DNA of 64,000 nt. Origin: CAVXHV01 sp963761445. GTDB lineage: Bacteria; Planctomycetota; Planctomycetia; Isosphaerales; Isosphaeraceae. The notes below the pieces were generated by a model. That model made no database searches, was not told where the DNA came from, and saw only the letters and a list, made by a program, of their open reading frames with translations. How positions within the stretch are numbered: the stretch's first letter is position 1; each line of letters begins with the position of its first letter. The stretch is from the NCBI GenBank assembly GCA_963761445.1, contig CAVXHV010000005.1:4898001-4962000 (forward strand), read 5' to 3'. Made by a program: the position numbers and the translations under genes. This document shows positions 41,566-51,572 of this stretch, piece by piece.

Positions 41566-44500
41566 GCGTTCCTCCGCTGATCATCATCGAGGCATAATCG
41601 CGGCTCATTCCAATCCGGTCGTCGAGGAGCAGGTCGTCCAAGCTGAGCAGCTTCTGAATCGTCTCAACCGCATCTGGCTCGCGGCCGTCCAGGCGGTAAG
41701 CGTCTGCCAGCCTCCAGAGCGTTCGCTGCTGCGTGTGTCGATCGGACTTGATGAGCTCCTCGATCTTGAGGGCCCGCTTCAGGTTCTGCACCCGCAACGG
41801 CGACCAGTTGATCCGTGGGTAGTAACCGACCTGCCGATAGTAGGCCAGAATCTGATCGCGCTCCTCCTCTGACAGTACCAGGGCGAGTTGCGCGTAATCG
41901 ACGGTCGCGTTCAACGTGGCGAACATCTGGTCCGCCTGCTGGATGTCATCGACCGACGGGCTCGCGGTCTTCAGCAACAGCTTCCAGACCTGACAGGCGG
42001 CTCGCGACTGCCAGGGCCCTTTGCCGGCGGCAAGACCCTCGAAGATCGGCTTCGCTTCGGCTTCGCGCTGGCGCTCGACCAGGCACAGCGCTTTCTTGTA
42101 CAGGGCCTCCGACTTCAGGTCTGCCTGGTCGGTCGTGCTTTCAACCCGGCCGAATTCTTCCAGGGCCTTGTCGAATTCTCCCTGGCTGTAAAAAGCGTCT
42201 CCTCGCTCGAGGCGACTGGGTGAGGACGGCAATTGCTGCTTCCTGGCCTCGAGACCATCGAGCCGAACGCCATCCGACAGGACGACGCCGAAGACGCCCG
42301 CGGCTGCCGCGGAGAGCGGAAATATGTCATCGAAGCCGAGTTCCGTTCTCCCGGTCGTGAAGCTGAGCTTATCCCCCTTTTTCTGCGCAAAAACAGTGAC
42401 CTTTGAGCCCCGGATCTCCACTTCGGTTTGCCTGAGCACGACCTTGTTGCGCTCGATCGTCATCGTCAGCCGTTCCGGCGGGGCCTCACCTGCTGGAGTG
42501 CTACGTGCCGGCCCTGGTAGGGCGGCGCAGGCGCGGGAGAGCGTGAAAAAGTAGCCACGATCCGCGCTCGCATTCAGGGCCAGGCCGAAGCGTGTGCCGG
42601 CCGCGAGCCCGGGAGTCAGGGTGAACGTCCCCTCGATCTCAACGTCACCGTTGCAGAGGACCTTCGACGGTATCACCCGATCACCTCGGGCCGGTCCGTT
42701 CCCCCCCGCAACTAGCCCTTGCCCCTCTATCCGGACCGACTCCGGCTCAAAGACGCCGGCAAGCCCATCGAACGGACCGGCGAGCGTGAACACGGGGTCC
42801 AGTCTCCCGAGCCTGTCCCGTAGCGCAGCTTCGAGGTCGGAAATGGAATCTGGCGCGTAGTCTTTTACCCGCGCAATAACTCCGCGGATCTTGTCGACGT
42901 CCGCCGGTGATAGGGGTCGCTCCTGGCGGATCATCTTGCCGGCGGCTTCGACGAGATGTTCGCCCAGCCATCTCTGTTGCTGAGCCAATTCCTCGGGAGC
43001 AAGCCGGGCGAGCTCCGCGATCTTCACGGCGACGAAATCGAATTGCTTCTCTGAGCCTTCGAAGCGATCGAGAGTCGCGCTGATCTGGTCTTTGACGCGG
43101 ACGACCCGAAGTGAGTTGATCACCGACTCGAGCGAATAAGCGAGCCCTATTGCGACCTGTCCGACCAGAACGGCCGCCACGGTCGCGGACACCAGCCTCG
43201 GGTGCCGTCGGATCCACCGCCCTAGTCGGGCCGAAAACGGCTCCCGGAAAGCGGACACAGGCGCGTCGTCGAGCCAGCGCGTCACGTCTGCAGCCAGTGC
43301 CCGCACCGAGGCATACCGATCTTCCGGCTGGAGCGCCATCGCCTTGCGGCAGATAGCCTCGAGCGGCTTGGGGACGGCAGGGTTCACCGACCGGGGATGG
43401 GGGATCTCGCCTTTTTGCAGCCGGCGGATGATCTCCACCAGGTCGCCCGAGTCGACCGGTGCCCGTCCAGTCAGAAGGGCGTAGAGCGTGGCGCCGAGCC
43501 CGTAAATGTCGGTTCCGGGGCCGAGGCGATCGATCGCTCCGGTGATCTGTTCCGGGCTGGCGAATGCCGGAGTGCCGATCGGAGCGCCGGCGACGGTGTC
43601 GGCTCGCGAGCCACTCTGGTCCGAGAGCCGGATCGGGGCCTCGGTTCTCGCCGGGTCAAAGCCGGATTTGAGCGCAGCACCAGGCTCCGCCGATTGCTCC
43701 ATTCCCGCCGCTTTGGCCAGCCCCCAGTCAACCACCAAAGTCTCGCCATACGGGCCCAGCATGATGTTGCCGGGTTTCAAGTCGCGGTGCAACACGCCCC
43801 GGCTATGTGCGTAGGCCACCGCGTTGCAGACATCGGTGAACCGCCTCAGCAGCTCACGCAGCCTGGAGTTGCGGGCAACGATATCGCGCTTCAGCTCAGG
43901 GTCGGTGTGGAACGTGGCGATGGCCTCGCCCAGGCTGTCGCCGGCGATGAACCTCATTGCGTAAAACGGCCGTCCCGAGGCGTCGTGCCCGAGTCCGTAT
44001 ACGGGAATGATTCCGGGATGCTCGAGCTTGCCCGTGATCTCGGCCTCCTGGACGAACCGTGCGCGATCGTGCAGGTCATCGGCGTACCCGTCTTGCATCT
44101 CCTTGAGTGCGACCGGGCGGTCGAGCTCCTGGTCGAGAGCGACGGAAACCTGTCCCAGGCCCCCCCTTGCATGCGGGCGAAGCACGCGAAAGCGGGCTCC
44201 GGTCGAGCTCGATTCACCCAGCGACGACGTGGCGACAGTTCGGTAGCGATCGTCGTATTCATCTCGCCGCGCCGCCGATACAAGAGGAATGCTGGCCTGG
44301 ACGTCGGGGTCCGAGATTCGCGCCAGCTCCTGCCGTGCTGTCCCGATCGAGCTGAGCGCCGCCAGGCTCTTCTGAGGGTCACCTTCGTGGACCCGGATGT
44401 GCTCTTCGACAAGAGCATCAAGCAGCCCGCGTCGCGATGCATTCAGGGCCCCCTGGTCCTGGAGGATCTGGCTCAGCACCGTCCCCTTGTTCAACACCCA

Positions 44501-44668
44501 CGCGTTCATGGCCGAGATCAATGCATCACGGGAGATGAAGTCCATCTGCAACGCGATGATCCCGAGCAGAAGGTTGCGATCGACGGCGCCAGAGACACGT
44601 TCCAAGGAGATCTTCTTCTCGAAGGGTTCGAATTCGTGGTGGATGTGGGTCGGATCGGCCGATCGCAC
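40550..44668 (-). CDS. Kinase 4: planctomycete N-domain - Ser/Thr kinase - LamG-like - TPR-like sensor
   Basis: Intact, 1372 aa. After about 28 residues comes the shared N-domain (DRNLLLGIIALQMDFISRDA ... SIGTARQELARISDPDVQAS). The kinase has ARGGLGQVSVAL, VALKEMQ, HRDLKPGN, DWG for DFG, and GAPIGTPAFASPEQ. Helix VSATVAAVLVGQVAIGLAY follows. The outer part begins with a beta-rich LamG/concanavalin-like module (VEIEGTFTLTPGLAAG ... GYFFTLSRA ... LTMTIERNKVVL), then TPR-like helices (RGDAFYSQGEFDKALEEFGR) and the C-terminal helical domain shared with kinase 3. So the same sensor tail sits on kinases of two different builds. Its stop overlaps the kinase 3 start, indicating translational coupling. 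Sensing of a glycan through the LamG-like module is an inference. Confidence 0.92.
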   Translation of the reverse strand: MRSADPTHIHHEFEPFEKKISLERVSGAVDRNLLLGIIALQMDFISRDALISAMNAWVLNKGTVLSQILQDQGALNASRRGLLDALVEEHIRVHEGDPQKSLAALSSIGTARQELARISDPDVQASIPLVSAARRDEYDDRYRTVATSSLGESSSTGARFRVLRPHARGGLGQVSVALDQELDRPVALKEMQDGYADDLHDRARFVQEAEITGKLEHPGIIPVYGLGHDASGRPFYAMRFIAGDSLGEAIATFHTDPELKRDIVARNSRLRELLRRFTDVCNAVAYAHSRGVLHRDLKPGNIMLGPYGETLVVDWGLAKAAGMEQSAEPGAALKSGFDPARTEAPIRLSDQSGSRADTVAGAPIGTPAFASPEQITGAIDRLGPGTDIYGLGATLYALLTGRAPVDSGDLVEIIRRLQKGEIPHPRSVNPAVPKPLEAICRKAMALQPEDRYASVRALAADVTRWLDDAPVSAFREPFSARLGRWIRRHPRLVSATVAAVLVGQVAIGLAYSLESVINSLRVVRVKDQISATLDRFEGSEKQFDFVAVKIAELARLAPEELAQQQRWLGEHLVEAAGKMIRQERPLSPADVDKIRGVIARVKDYAPDSISDLEAALRDRLGRLDPVFTLAGPFDGLAGVFEPESVRIEGQGLVAGGNGPARGDRVIPSKVLCNGDVEIEGTFTLTPGLAAGTRFGLALNASADRGYFFTLSRACAALPGPARSTPAGEAPPERLTMTIERNKVVLRQTEVEIRGSKVTVFAQKKGDKLSFTTGRTELGFDDIFPLSAAAAGVFGVVLSDGVRLDGLEARKQQLPSSPSRLERGDAFYSQGEFDKALEEFGRVESTTDQADLKSEALYKKALCLVERQREAEAKPIFEGLAAGKGPWQSRAACQVWKLLLKTASPSVDDIQQADQMFATLNATVDYAQLALVLSEEERDQILAYYRQVGYYPRINWSPLRVQNLKRALKIEELIKSDRHTQQRTLWRLADAYRLDGREPDAVETIQKLLSLDDLLLDDRIGMSRDYASMMISGGTPGKALDEINKQLARLATHQKGAEPAMLLIRSRLHAALKDWDMAEKDVTRFIETARKESISYSDFAEACLFRGFLLERGGHKDEAAKAWRAGLRTNWPKSLPFFAPSNRLLDGKALRDSSRALLHFTMLASLVGELGLEETDTIVSESMGYGDFKLGSLIKFFDLAKENSVLEPHHIRAIVLGQYNTPLGHEFARRAAYLEISLKEEFNRPLLLAVESEIRLSAIPEGAEPELARLIDEGLAEINQAHQESRFDDSQLMKMFRAWMGGTGIFGWSGLERSMNNMPELRGKIAYVYGRRFLVLKQPEFARRLFQLSTRDLPVSSQLHKLAQVQLDKLGAK

Positions 44669-44761
44669 GCGGAGACGTCAACGTCTGCTTCCCATCAGTT
44701 GCTGTTTCAGGCTTCGCGCTATTTCACCGTAGCATCGGCGAGAATACAACTGCCCGGGTCG

Positions 44762-46601
44762 TCATTTTCCTGCCAGGCGAAACGCAGGATCGAAGTGCTC
44801 GGGGTCCTCGACCACATAAGCGATCGCGCGAGCGAGCAGTGCAACGGAGGGCCCGTCGTTGGGATGCGTATCGACATGCCGGCCCATGATCCGGGCGGCC
44901 TTGCGGAACTCGCGCGCCTCGAAGGCGAGCAGCGCTTCCTCATACGCCGACCGGCTCGCGCAGACGTCTGGGTCGTTTGGCGAGCAAAGCTCGAAGAGCT
45001 CGATCGGATCGGCGATGTTGACGACGCGGGCCAGTCCCAGCCGGCGGAGCTGGAATGCAGGGCCCAGCAGCTCTCGGGTGGCGCGTGTGATCAACAGGTC
45101 CGACCGGAAATACTTGGACGCACCCTGCACCCGACTGGCCACGTTGACCGTGTCGCCCAGGGGTCCGTACTTGAACTTGCGCTGTGAGCCAGTATTGCCG
45201 ACCCGCGCGATTCCGGTGTTGATGCCGATGCCCACGGCCGTCGGTTCGCCCAGCGTGACCTGCCAGCGCGCATTCAAAGCAGGCAGCGCGGCAATCATTT
45301 CGAGCGCCGCGCTGCAGGCTCGCTCGGCGTGGTCGGGCTGATCATCCGGAGCGCCCCACATGGCCATCAGTTCGTCGCCGATGTAGTCGACCAGCACGCC
45401 TCGTTGTTCTTGCACGCAATCAGAAAGCGTCGATAGGACATCGTTCGTCCACTCGAGTATGACCGCGGCCGTGTGCTTGCGTGAAATCCTGGAAAAGCTG
45501 CGCAGATCGCAGAACAGCACGGAGATTTCCCGGTCCTGACCCACGAGTAGCTCAGGATGACTGAGGAGCTGGCGGGCGAGGTCTTGCGTGAAGAACTGCT
45601 CGAACTGGGTCTGCACTCTGAGCGCGACGCGTTCCTGTTCGAGGCGGGCCAGCCCCGCCGCCAGCCCGAATGCGAGCACATCGATCAGCATGGCGTCGAG
45701 CCGCGAGACCGGGCGATTGCCGGTCATGAGCGATTGCAGCCGGCGTTCGCCGTAGAGGATCGCGATCACTTCTCCGGAACGCGCTCGCACCGGCGCGGCC
45801 ACGACCGACGAGACTCCGGCCAGGCTCGAACAGTCTTCGTCCAGATCGGACGGGTCGAGCCACGAGGCCTTGTTCTGCTCGCATACCCGCTTGAGGACGA
45901 GCCGGCTCGGCGGGTTGCGGCGCTCGTAATCGCTTTCGCACGCGGGATGAATCGCGGCCGTGATCCAGCGGTCACCTTCCCGGGTGAGCACGCGTCCGAC
46001 GTCGAGGCCGACGTTCTCGACCACGGCCTGCGCCGCCTTCTGGAAGAAGCCGGCGTCGCTCGCGGCACTCTGGAGCACGCCGATCATCGCCTTTAACCAT
46101 TCGAATACCCAGCGTGCATCGAGCGGCGCGGCCAGGTTGAGACTGAGGGCTGAGGATCGAGTCGTTCTTGGGTCCTGGCCGGGAGCTGCGGTCGGCTCAT
46201 CCAGACTCCGGACCACTCGCCCGGTTTCCTCGGTTGTCGGCCGCTGAATCCGAATCACCTTGGCGCCAAACTTGAGGACAACCGGCAGGTCGAGCTGCCG
46301 CTCCTGGCCCGGCCGGAGCAGAAAACCATCCTCGAAGCCGATGCTGTTGTTGTCGCTCACGTTTCTGACCGCGACGCGGTCCGCGGTGATCTCTTCCACC
46401 TGCGCATGCCGACGCGAGATGCTCAGCTCCTCGCTGGGTGCGATTGAGATCCGGACGCCGCCGTCGGCTACGCGCCGAGAGCTGGTACAAGTCTTCACGG
46501 GAGCGGTTATCCTGCCGGCCGAGCTCCAAGGCCCCGGCGCATTCCTTGAACGTTTCGAGCACGCGGTTGTTGTACACGCGAACGAGCCAGGTTTCGGGCA
46601 T
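44762..46601 (-). CDS. FHA - GAF - class III adenylate/guanylate cyclase, one frameshift
   Basis: ATG 46601 (MPETWLVRVYNNRVLETF) has cggagatc as ribosome site. The frame changes near 46480, then VADGGVRISIAPSEELSISRRHAQVEE completes the FHA domain, a phosphothreonine reader. The GAF-like middle runs from AASDAGFFQKAAQ to VARSGEVIAILYGERR. The cyclase has VLFCDLRSFSRIS (first metal Asp), DYIGDELMAMWGAP (second metal Asp), GIGINTGIARVGN, and YGPLGDTVNVASRVQG. The C-terminal tail has a TPR-like helix pair. Corrected length is about 613 aa. The FHA domain next to five kinases suggests a kinase-to-cAMP link: phosphorylated kinase or substrate could recruit or regulate the cyclase. Whether it makes cAMP or cGMP is not certain. 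Confidence 0.88.
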
Positions 46602-46711
46602 GCGCGTGGATCTCCGTCGATTCGACCGGTGCCAGTATCTTGGCCCACCGAAGGTCGCGGCACGAACGGGTTAGATGGGAATCTTCTGACCGACGGCTGG
46701 AGTGGCACCGA

Positions 46712-49700
46712 CTATTGACTCGTCAAATTTATCTCATCGCGGTTGCCGCGAATCCTATGGGGGCAATTTCGTGGGTACGGCAGCCGGGTCCCGTGAGTTC
46801 TCGGAACGCAGGAAGTTCGACAGGCGCCGGGAGCTTCTTTGAGACCCTGCAAGAAGAATGGGTCCTTGGGATTATTTGCAAACGGTTGTTTCCAGTACGT
46901 CAAGGCCTCCTTGAGTCGGCGCAGGCCCTGGATTCGGCGGCCTTGCGCGAAATCGACATATGCTAGATCCGTGAGTAGTCCCGCCATTTGTTTCTGGTAC
47001 GAGGGAACGTTCGGGTATTCCGTCGCCAGGGGCTCCAAGAACGTCTTTGCCCTCGCGTATGATTCTAGCGCGGTGTCGAGCTGGCCAGTCAAGCGCAAGG
47101 ATTCTGCAAGGGCGCAGTGCGCAGTACCCAACTGGAATCGGTGGTTGGGAACGTCGGGATATTTTCTGGCGATTGTGCTCAAGTCTGCGATCGCTTGGCG
47201 GAACGTGTCTGCGGCAACCTGGTAGTCATGTGAGTACAGGGAATGCACACCCATCCACAGAACATAGGCGGCCCGCGCTGACTGGTAATGCGGCACATCA
47301 GGATGCGCTGTCGCGAGCTTGGTGTAAATCGCGACGGACTCGCGACTCGATTCCATCATGCCGCGCTTGTCGGCCAGGTTGGACTGGGCGGCGGCGAGCA
47401 TTCCGTAAGTGTCTGCCAGGGAGGAGAGATTATCCGGCACGTTGGGCTCGAGCTCCGTCAACCGGCTCCGATAGGTGATCGTCTGCCGAAGGAAGCTTAT
47501 CGCCGATTGCGTCTCCCCGAGTTCGCTTTGTAAGTAACCCATGCTGTAAAGGGTAGACGCGCAACCTTGCAGGTATCGCGGGAAGTCGGGTCTTGACGCC
47601 AAAAGCTCCGTCCATCTCCCGAGGGCCTCCTGAAACGACACCATCGCTCCCTTGAACTGACCTGTCCTTCGTTGTGTGCCACCAAGATTGATAAGAGACA
47701 TCGCCACTGCATGCTGATAATTCGGCGAGTTGGGCTCATGGCCAAGGAGATTCCGAAAGATGTCGATCGCGTGCGTGTACGCCTCAGCCGCCCCGGCATC
47801 ATCGCCGAGATCGGACTTTGCCCAGCCCAAGTTGTGGTAGCACACTGCGCGGTGGAATTCGTTGTCCGGGACTTCCGGGTGAGTCGACGCGAGGGCCGTG
47901 ACGATCGCGAGCGCTTTGTCAAAGTTTCTCGTTGCCCCGGCAAGATCTCCCGCTTGTTTGCACACGCTTCCCAGGCGCTCGAAGCTCGACGCTAGCTGAG
48001 TGGCGTGTGCTGGAGATTCCGGATGCTTCGCCGCCAGCTTGACCGCCAGCGCATTCGCGGACTCGAACTGGGTTCGCGCGCGCTGCGTCTGTGAAAGCGT
48101 GTAGTGAATCTGCCCCAGTCCCATTCGTCCCTTTACAAGCAGGGAGGTGGTTCGCTCGTCGGGAGAGCGAGACCCTTCCAGTTCGCGAGCGAGCTGTTCG
48201 TAGAACTGGCGCGGCTTTTCCAGAAGCCGTCTGCGCAGCTCATGGAACTCTTTCTGCCCCAGGAGCACCTCACTGCCGACCCCGGTATAGTAGTCTTCCA
48301 CCGCGCCGAGCGTTTGATCGAGGCGGCGATCTGACTCTCGCTTCGCCTGGCGCAGCTCGTTGTTGATGGTCGATTCTCGAGAGTAGGCGATTCCGAGCGC
48401 GGTCGATCCCACAAGCACCGCTGCCGCAGCGCCAATCACCAGGCGCTGGTGTCGTCGCACCCATCGTGCGCAGCGGACGGGAATCGGCTCCGGATAAGCC
48501 GACACCGTTGCGTCATCCATCCACCGCTTCACGTCATCGGCCAGCGCCGACGCAGACTGGTAACGATCTTCGGGCGCACGGCCATGGCCTTCCGACAGAT
48601 TGCCTCGAGCGGGCGCGGAATGGTTGCGTCGATCGACCGTGGGGCATGGATCTCTCCCTTGGAGACGCGTCGCAGCACGTCTTCCAGATCCTTCGATTCA
48701 ACGGGTGCACGGCCCGTCAGGAGGGCATAAAGCGTTGCTCCCAGGCCATACACGTCGCTCGCCGGGCCGAGGAGGTCGAGCCTGCCGAGCACCTGCTCCG
48801 GGCTCGCGAATGCCGGCGTGCCAATTGGCGAGCCCGCGATCGTGTCGGCCCGCGATCCGCTTTGACCGGAAAGGCGGATCGGTCCACCAGTGTGCTGTGG
48901 CAAAGGCGATGGATCGCTCGCGGCGTCAGCGGATTTGCGTGACACGTCGTGCGTCTGGACAAGCGGTTTGGCCAGCCCCCAGTCGACGACAAGTGTTTCG
49001 CCGTAGGGTCCCAGCATGATATTCCCTGGTTTTAAATCCCGGTGCAACACACCACGACTGTGTGCATATGCGACTGCGTTGCAGACGTCGGTGAAACGAC
49101 GCAGTAGCTCACGCAGGCGAGCGGCCCGCGCGGACGAGTTCCTGGCTGGGGCGTCCTCGCCGTGGAACGATGCGATCGCCTCCTTGAGGCTGTCGCCCTG
49201 AATGAAACGCATGGCATAGAACGGTCGGCCGGTGGCATCACGCCCCAGGCCGTAGATAGGGATGACGCCAGGGTGTTCGAGCTTGCCCGTGATCTCGGCT
49301 TCTTGCACGAACCGGCCGCGGCTGTCCGGGTCGTCGGCGCGGTGTTCCTGAATCTCCTTGAGCGCGACCGGACGGTCGAGCTCCTCGTCCAGCGCGACGG
49401 AGACCAGGCCGAGCCCCCCTTTGGCGTGCGGTCGAAGGATTTCGAAAGCGGCCGCCGGCCGAGGTCGACGCGCCCACACTCGCCTGGCCGGTGGTCCTGT
49501 AAGGGTCGAGAGGCACCTCGTTGTGCGCGGCCGAGACGAGAGCCAGGCTCACTTGCAACTCGGCGCCCGCAATGCGGTCAAGATCCTCGCGCACTGAGCC
49601 GATCGAGCCCAGCGCCGCCAAGCTTTGCTCGGCGTCATTGCCGTGGATCGCGACGTGCTCCGCGACGAGAGCTGAAAGGATCGCATGCCGGCTCGGCGTC

Positions 49701-49852
49701 ATCGCGCCGAGCTCGAGGAGAATCTGATCGAGGGGCTTCGCGTGGTCGCTTTGCCAGCGATGGAAGGCGTCAACCAGAGCATCACGGTCGACGAAGTTGT
49801 TCTGAAGGGCCAGCAACCCAAAGAGGAGGTTGCGATCACTTGAACGAGACAT
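46712..49852 (-). CDS. Kinase 5: planctomycete N-domain - Ser/Thr kinase - TPR, two frameshifts
   Basis: I choose ATG 49852 (MSRSSDRNLLFGLLALQNNF); GTG 49864 would add four residues. The N-domain runs to about 49470. The frame then shifts by +1 at the motif 49436-49450, and AKGGLGLVSVAL, VALKEIQ, HRDLKPGN, DWG and GSPIGTPAFASPEQ follow. A second break near 48575 (one G missing in ccggaag) leads to EDRYQSASALADDVKRWMDD, helix LVIGAAAAVLVGSTALGIAY and about ten TPRs of 40-50 residues, with recurring segments such as HPEVPDNEFHRAV. Corrected length is about 1045 aa. It is the most upstream gene of the minus-strand signalling island; the cyclase follows after 110 bases. Confidence 0.86.
49436..49450 (-). 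promoter_or_regulatory. Frame-change motif CGCTTTCGAAATCCT in kinase 5 (candidate +1 shift site)
   Basis: Upstream frame reads CGC TTT CGA AAT; downstream frame reads TTC GAA ATC CTT. A +1 slip of the Phe codon from TTT to TTC, with the rare-looking codon CGA in the A site, gives RFEILRPHAKGG, the conserved kinase entry. The same 15 bases and the same frame change occur in the kinase at 58480. An extra base in a T or A run would look identical. Confidence 0.35.
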
Positions 49853-49950
49853 GATCTGACTCACTCTCGAGAGCCGAGCCGCCTGAAGTCGAGTTTCGTT
49901 CCGCGTCGCGTTCGAACCATCGTCGTCGATCGCGGATCCGTCGCGTTAGT

Positions 49951-51558
49951 TTAACCCCCGCTTTGTCCTCCATTCAAGAATCGCTCCAGCGTTTGCTCCG
50001 CCACCCCTCGCCGCGCCTTCGCACCCAGCCCTTGTCCTGGTTGATCGCCGTTGTGATAGCGGTGGCACTCGGTGCATCGGGTGCTCGCTCCCCCGGGCTG
50101 TGTTGCATTGTGACCACCCTCGGGCGCGTGGCAACTAACACATCGTGTGATACCAGGCAGAAGGGGCTGATCACCACCGTTGGCTTTCGAAGTGTAGGCA
50201 GCGGCGTGGCACCCGGCGCAATCCAGCGCGCGGTGGGTCGTGTGATTGAAAAACGCATGCTTCTGCCAGACGGGCGTCATCAGCGGCGGCTCGATCTCGA
50301 TCGATGCCAGTGACTCCACGTTCACGATCGTCCCCGCAGTGGGTTTCAACACGTGGCACTCCACGCAGCCTCGCCGGCCTGCCGGTAGATTTGCTGCTCG
50401 ACGGTCGTTCTCGTCCAGAGCCGCACCGAAGAGAAACCTCGCCGCGGTGAAGACCCTTTCATCCACCGCACGCTTGAGGCGCTCGTTCTCAGGCAATGCG
50501 GGTTGGCCCGGCATCCTCCGCGGCGGGACGAACCGCCTGAGCAGCTCGGGATCGGCCTTCGCGGCTTCCGCGGTGTAAAGCTGATTCAGCTCGGTGACGA
50601 CCTCCTGCGCTGAGATTCCATGGCGCATCTTCACGTTGGGAAGCTTCGCGTCAAACTCGAGACGATGACAGGCCGCACAGTGGTTCTCGAAGACGATCGG
50701 CCGCATGTAGGCGCCCGGACTGAGCGGCTCGCCCGCGCTCCTGGCGCGGCGATCGACTGATATCGCGAGATCGCTCGCATCGGTTTCATGGCACGACGCG
50801 CACTCCAGCGTGAGCGCGCGATCGATCGGCTCCGCCGCCTTCCAGCCGTAGCGAGCTCGGTCTGTTTCCGAGACGTCGGCGAACGTCCACGGTTTTCCGC
50901 CCTTCTCGAGCACCAGCCCCTCGGCCAGATGTCGGGCGTGGTTGAATTTGATCCGTTTAGTATCTCTGGCACGTCCGGTCCAGGACGCCGTGAGGTCAGG
51001 ATGGTCCTTTTCGGTAAATCGGGTCACGCTGTCCTGGATGTTGGCTATCAGGGCGGGCCCGTCGCGATGGCCGGCGAGTTTCTGGTGACAGGATGTGCAT
51101 GCCGAGTCGTCCATCGCCAGGAGCGACGAATCGCGGCCGCGGTGGTCGCGATGACATTCGGCACAATCGGGCGCGGGCCCCTTCTGATTCTGGTGGTGGA
51201 TCGGTCCGGCATGGCAGCCCGCACACTTCTTGCTTCCCCCGTCTTTGCCTGCCCAGAGCGCCGGCGACCAGCGCGAGCCATTGATCGGGGCGAACGAGAC
51301 GTGACATGCCTCGCATGTCGAATCCCAGATCGCGTGCGGCTGCGATAGCGGGCCCTTGGACGCGATCTTGCTCGGCTCGGGCAACCACCCGTGCGACGTG
51401 GTGCTGCGGCTGGCGATCGCCGAGGTCGCAACCCAGATCACCGCCGCGAGAATCGCGAGCCCCCAGAGCCCCCGCCGCCACCGTAGATAGCGATCGGCGG
51501 TTCGGTAGTATTTGAGCTCGATCCGCGACTGCCGCCGTTTGCCGGTATCTCCGATCAT
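49951..51558 (-). CDS. Decaheme c-type cytochrome with N-terminal membrane anchor
   Basis: I choose ATG 51558, preceded by a strong GGGGGGAG site; the frame reaches 51657 but the added residues are not conserved. Residues about 24-50 form a membrane helix (WGLAILAAVIWVATSAIA). Ten CX2CH heme motifs are visible in order: CEACH, CAGCH, CAECH, CTSCH, CASCH, CAACH, CVECH, CAGCH, CVSCH, CTECH. Several additional His (FNHARH, FNHTTH) could serve as distal ligands, as in NapC/Tpx-like or tetraheme c3-like chains. Length about 535 aa. The membrane b-type-like gene lies 14 bases upstream on the same strand, so the pair probably moves electrons between the quinone pool and an outside acceptor. The acceptor is unknown. 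Confidence 0.88.
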   Translation of the reverse strand: MIGDTGKRRQSRIELKYYRTADRYLRWRRGLWGLAILAAVIWVATSAIASRSTTSHGWLPEPSKIASKGPLSQPHAIWDSTCEACHVSFAPINGSRWSPALWAGKDGGSKKCAGCHAGPIHHQNQKGPAPDCAECHRDHRGRDSSLLAMDDSACTSCHQKLAGHRDGPALIANIQDSVTRFTEKDHPDLTASWTGRARDTKRIKFNHARHLAEGLVLEKGGKPWTFADVSETDRARYGWKAAEPIDRALTLECASCHETDASDLAISVDRRARSAGEPLSPGAYMRPIVFENHCAACHRLEFDAKLPNVKMRHGISAQEVVTELNQLYTAEAAKADPELLRRFVPPRRMPGQPALPENERLKRAVDERVFTAARFLFGAALDENDRRAANLPAGRRGCVECHVLKPTAGTIVNVESLASIEIEPPLMTPVWQKHAFFNHTTHRALDCAGCHAAAYTSKANGGDQPLLPGITRCVSCHAPEGGHNATQPGGASTRCTECHRYHNGDQPGQGLGAKARRGVAEQTLERFLNGGQSGG

Positions 51559-51572
51559 GTCTCCCCCCGAGG

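Noticed and set aside
27472..49852. Phage-defence island of BREX or Stk2 type
   Set aside because: There are kinases with a HEPN-like motif, but no methyltransferase, PglZ, BrxC, helicase or integrase; the WD40/TPR sensors fit general signalling better.
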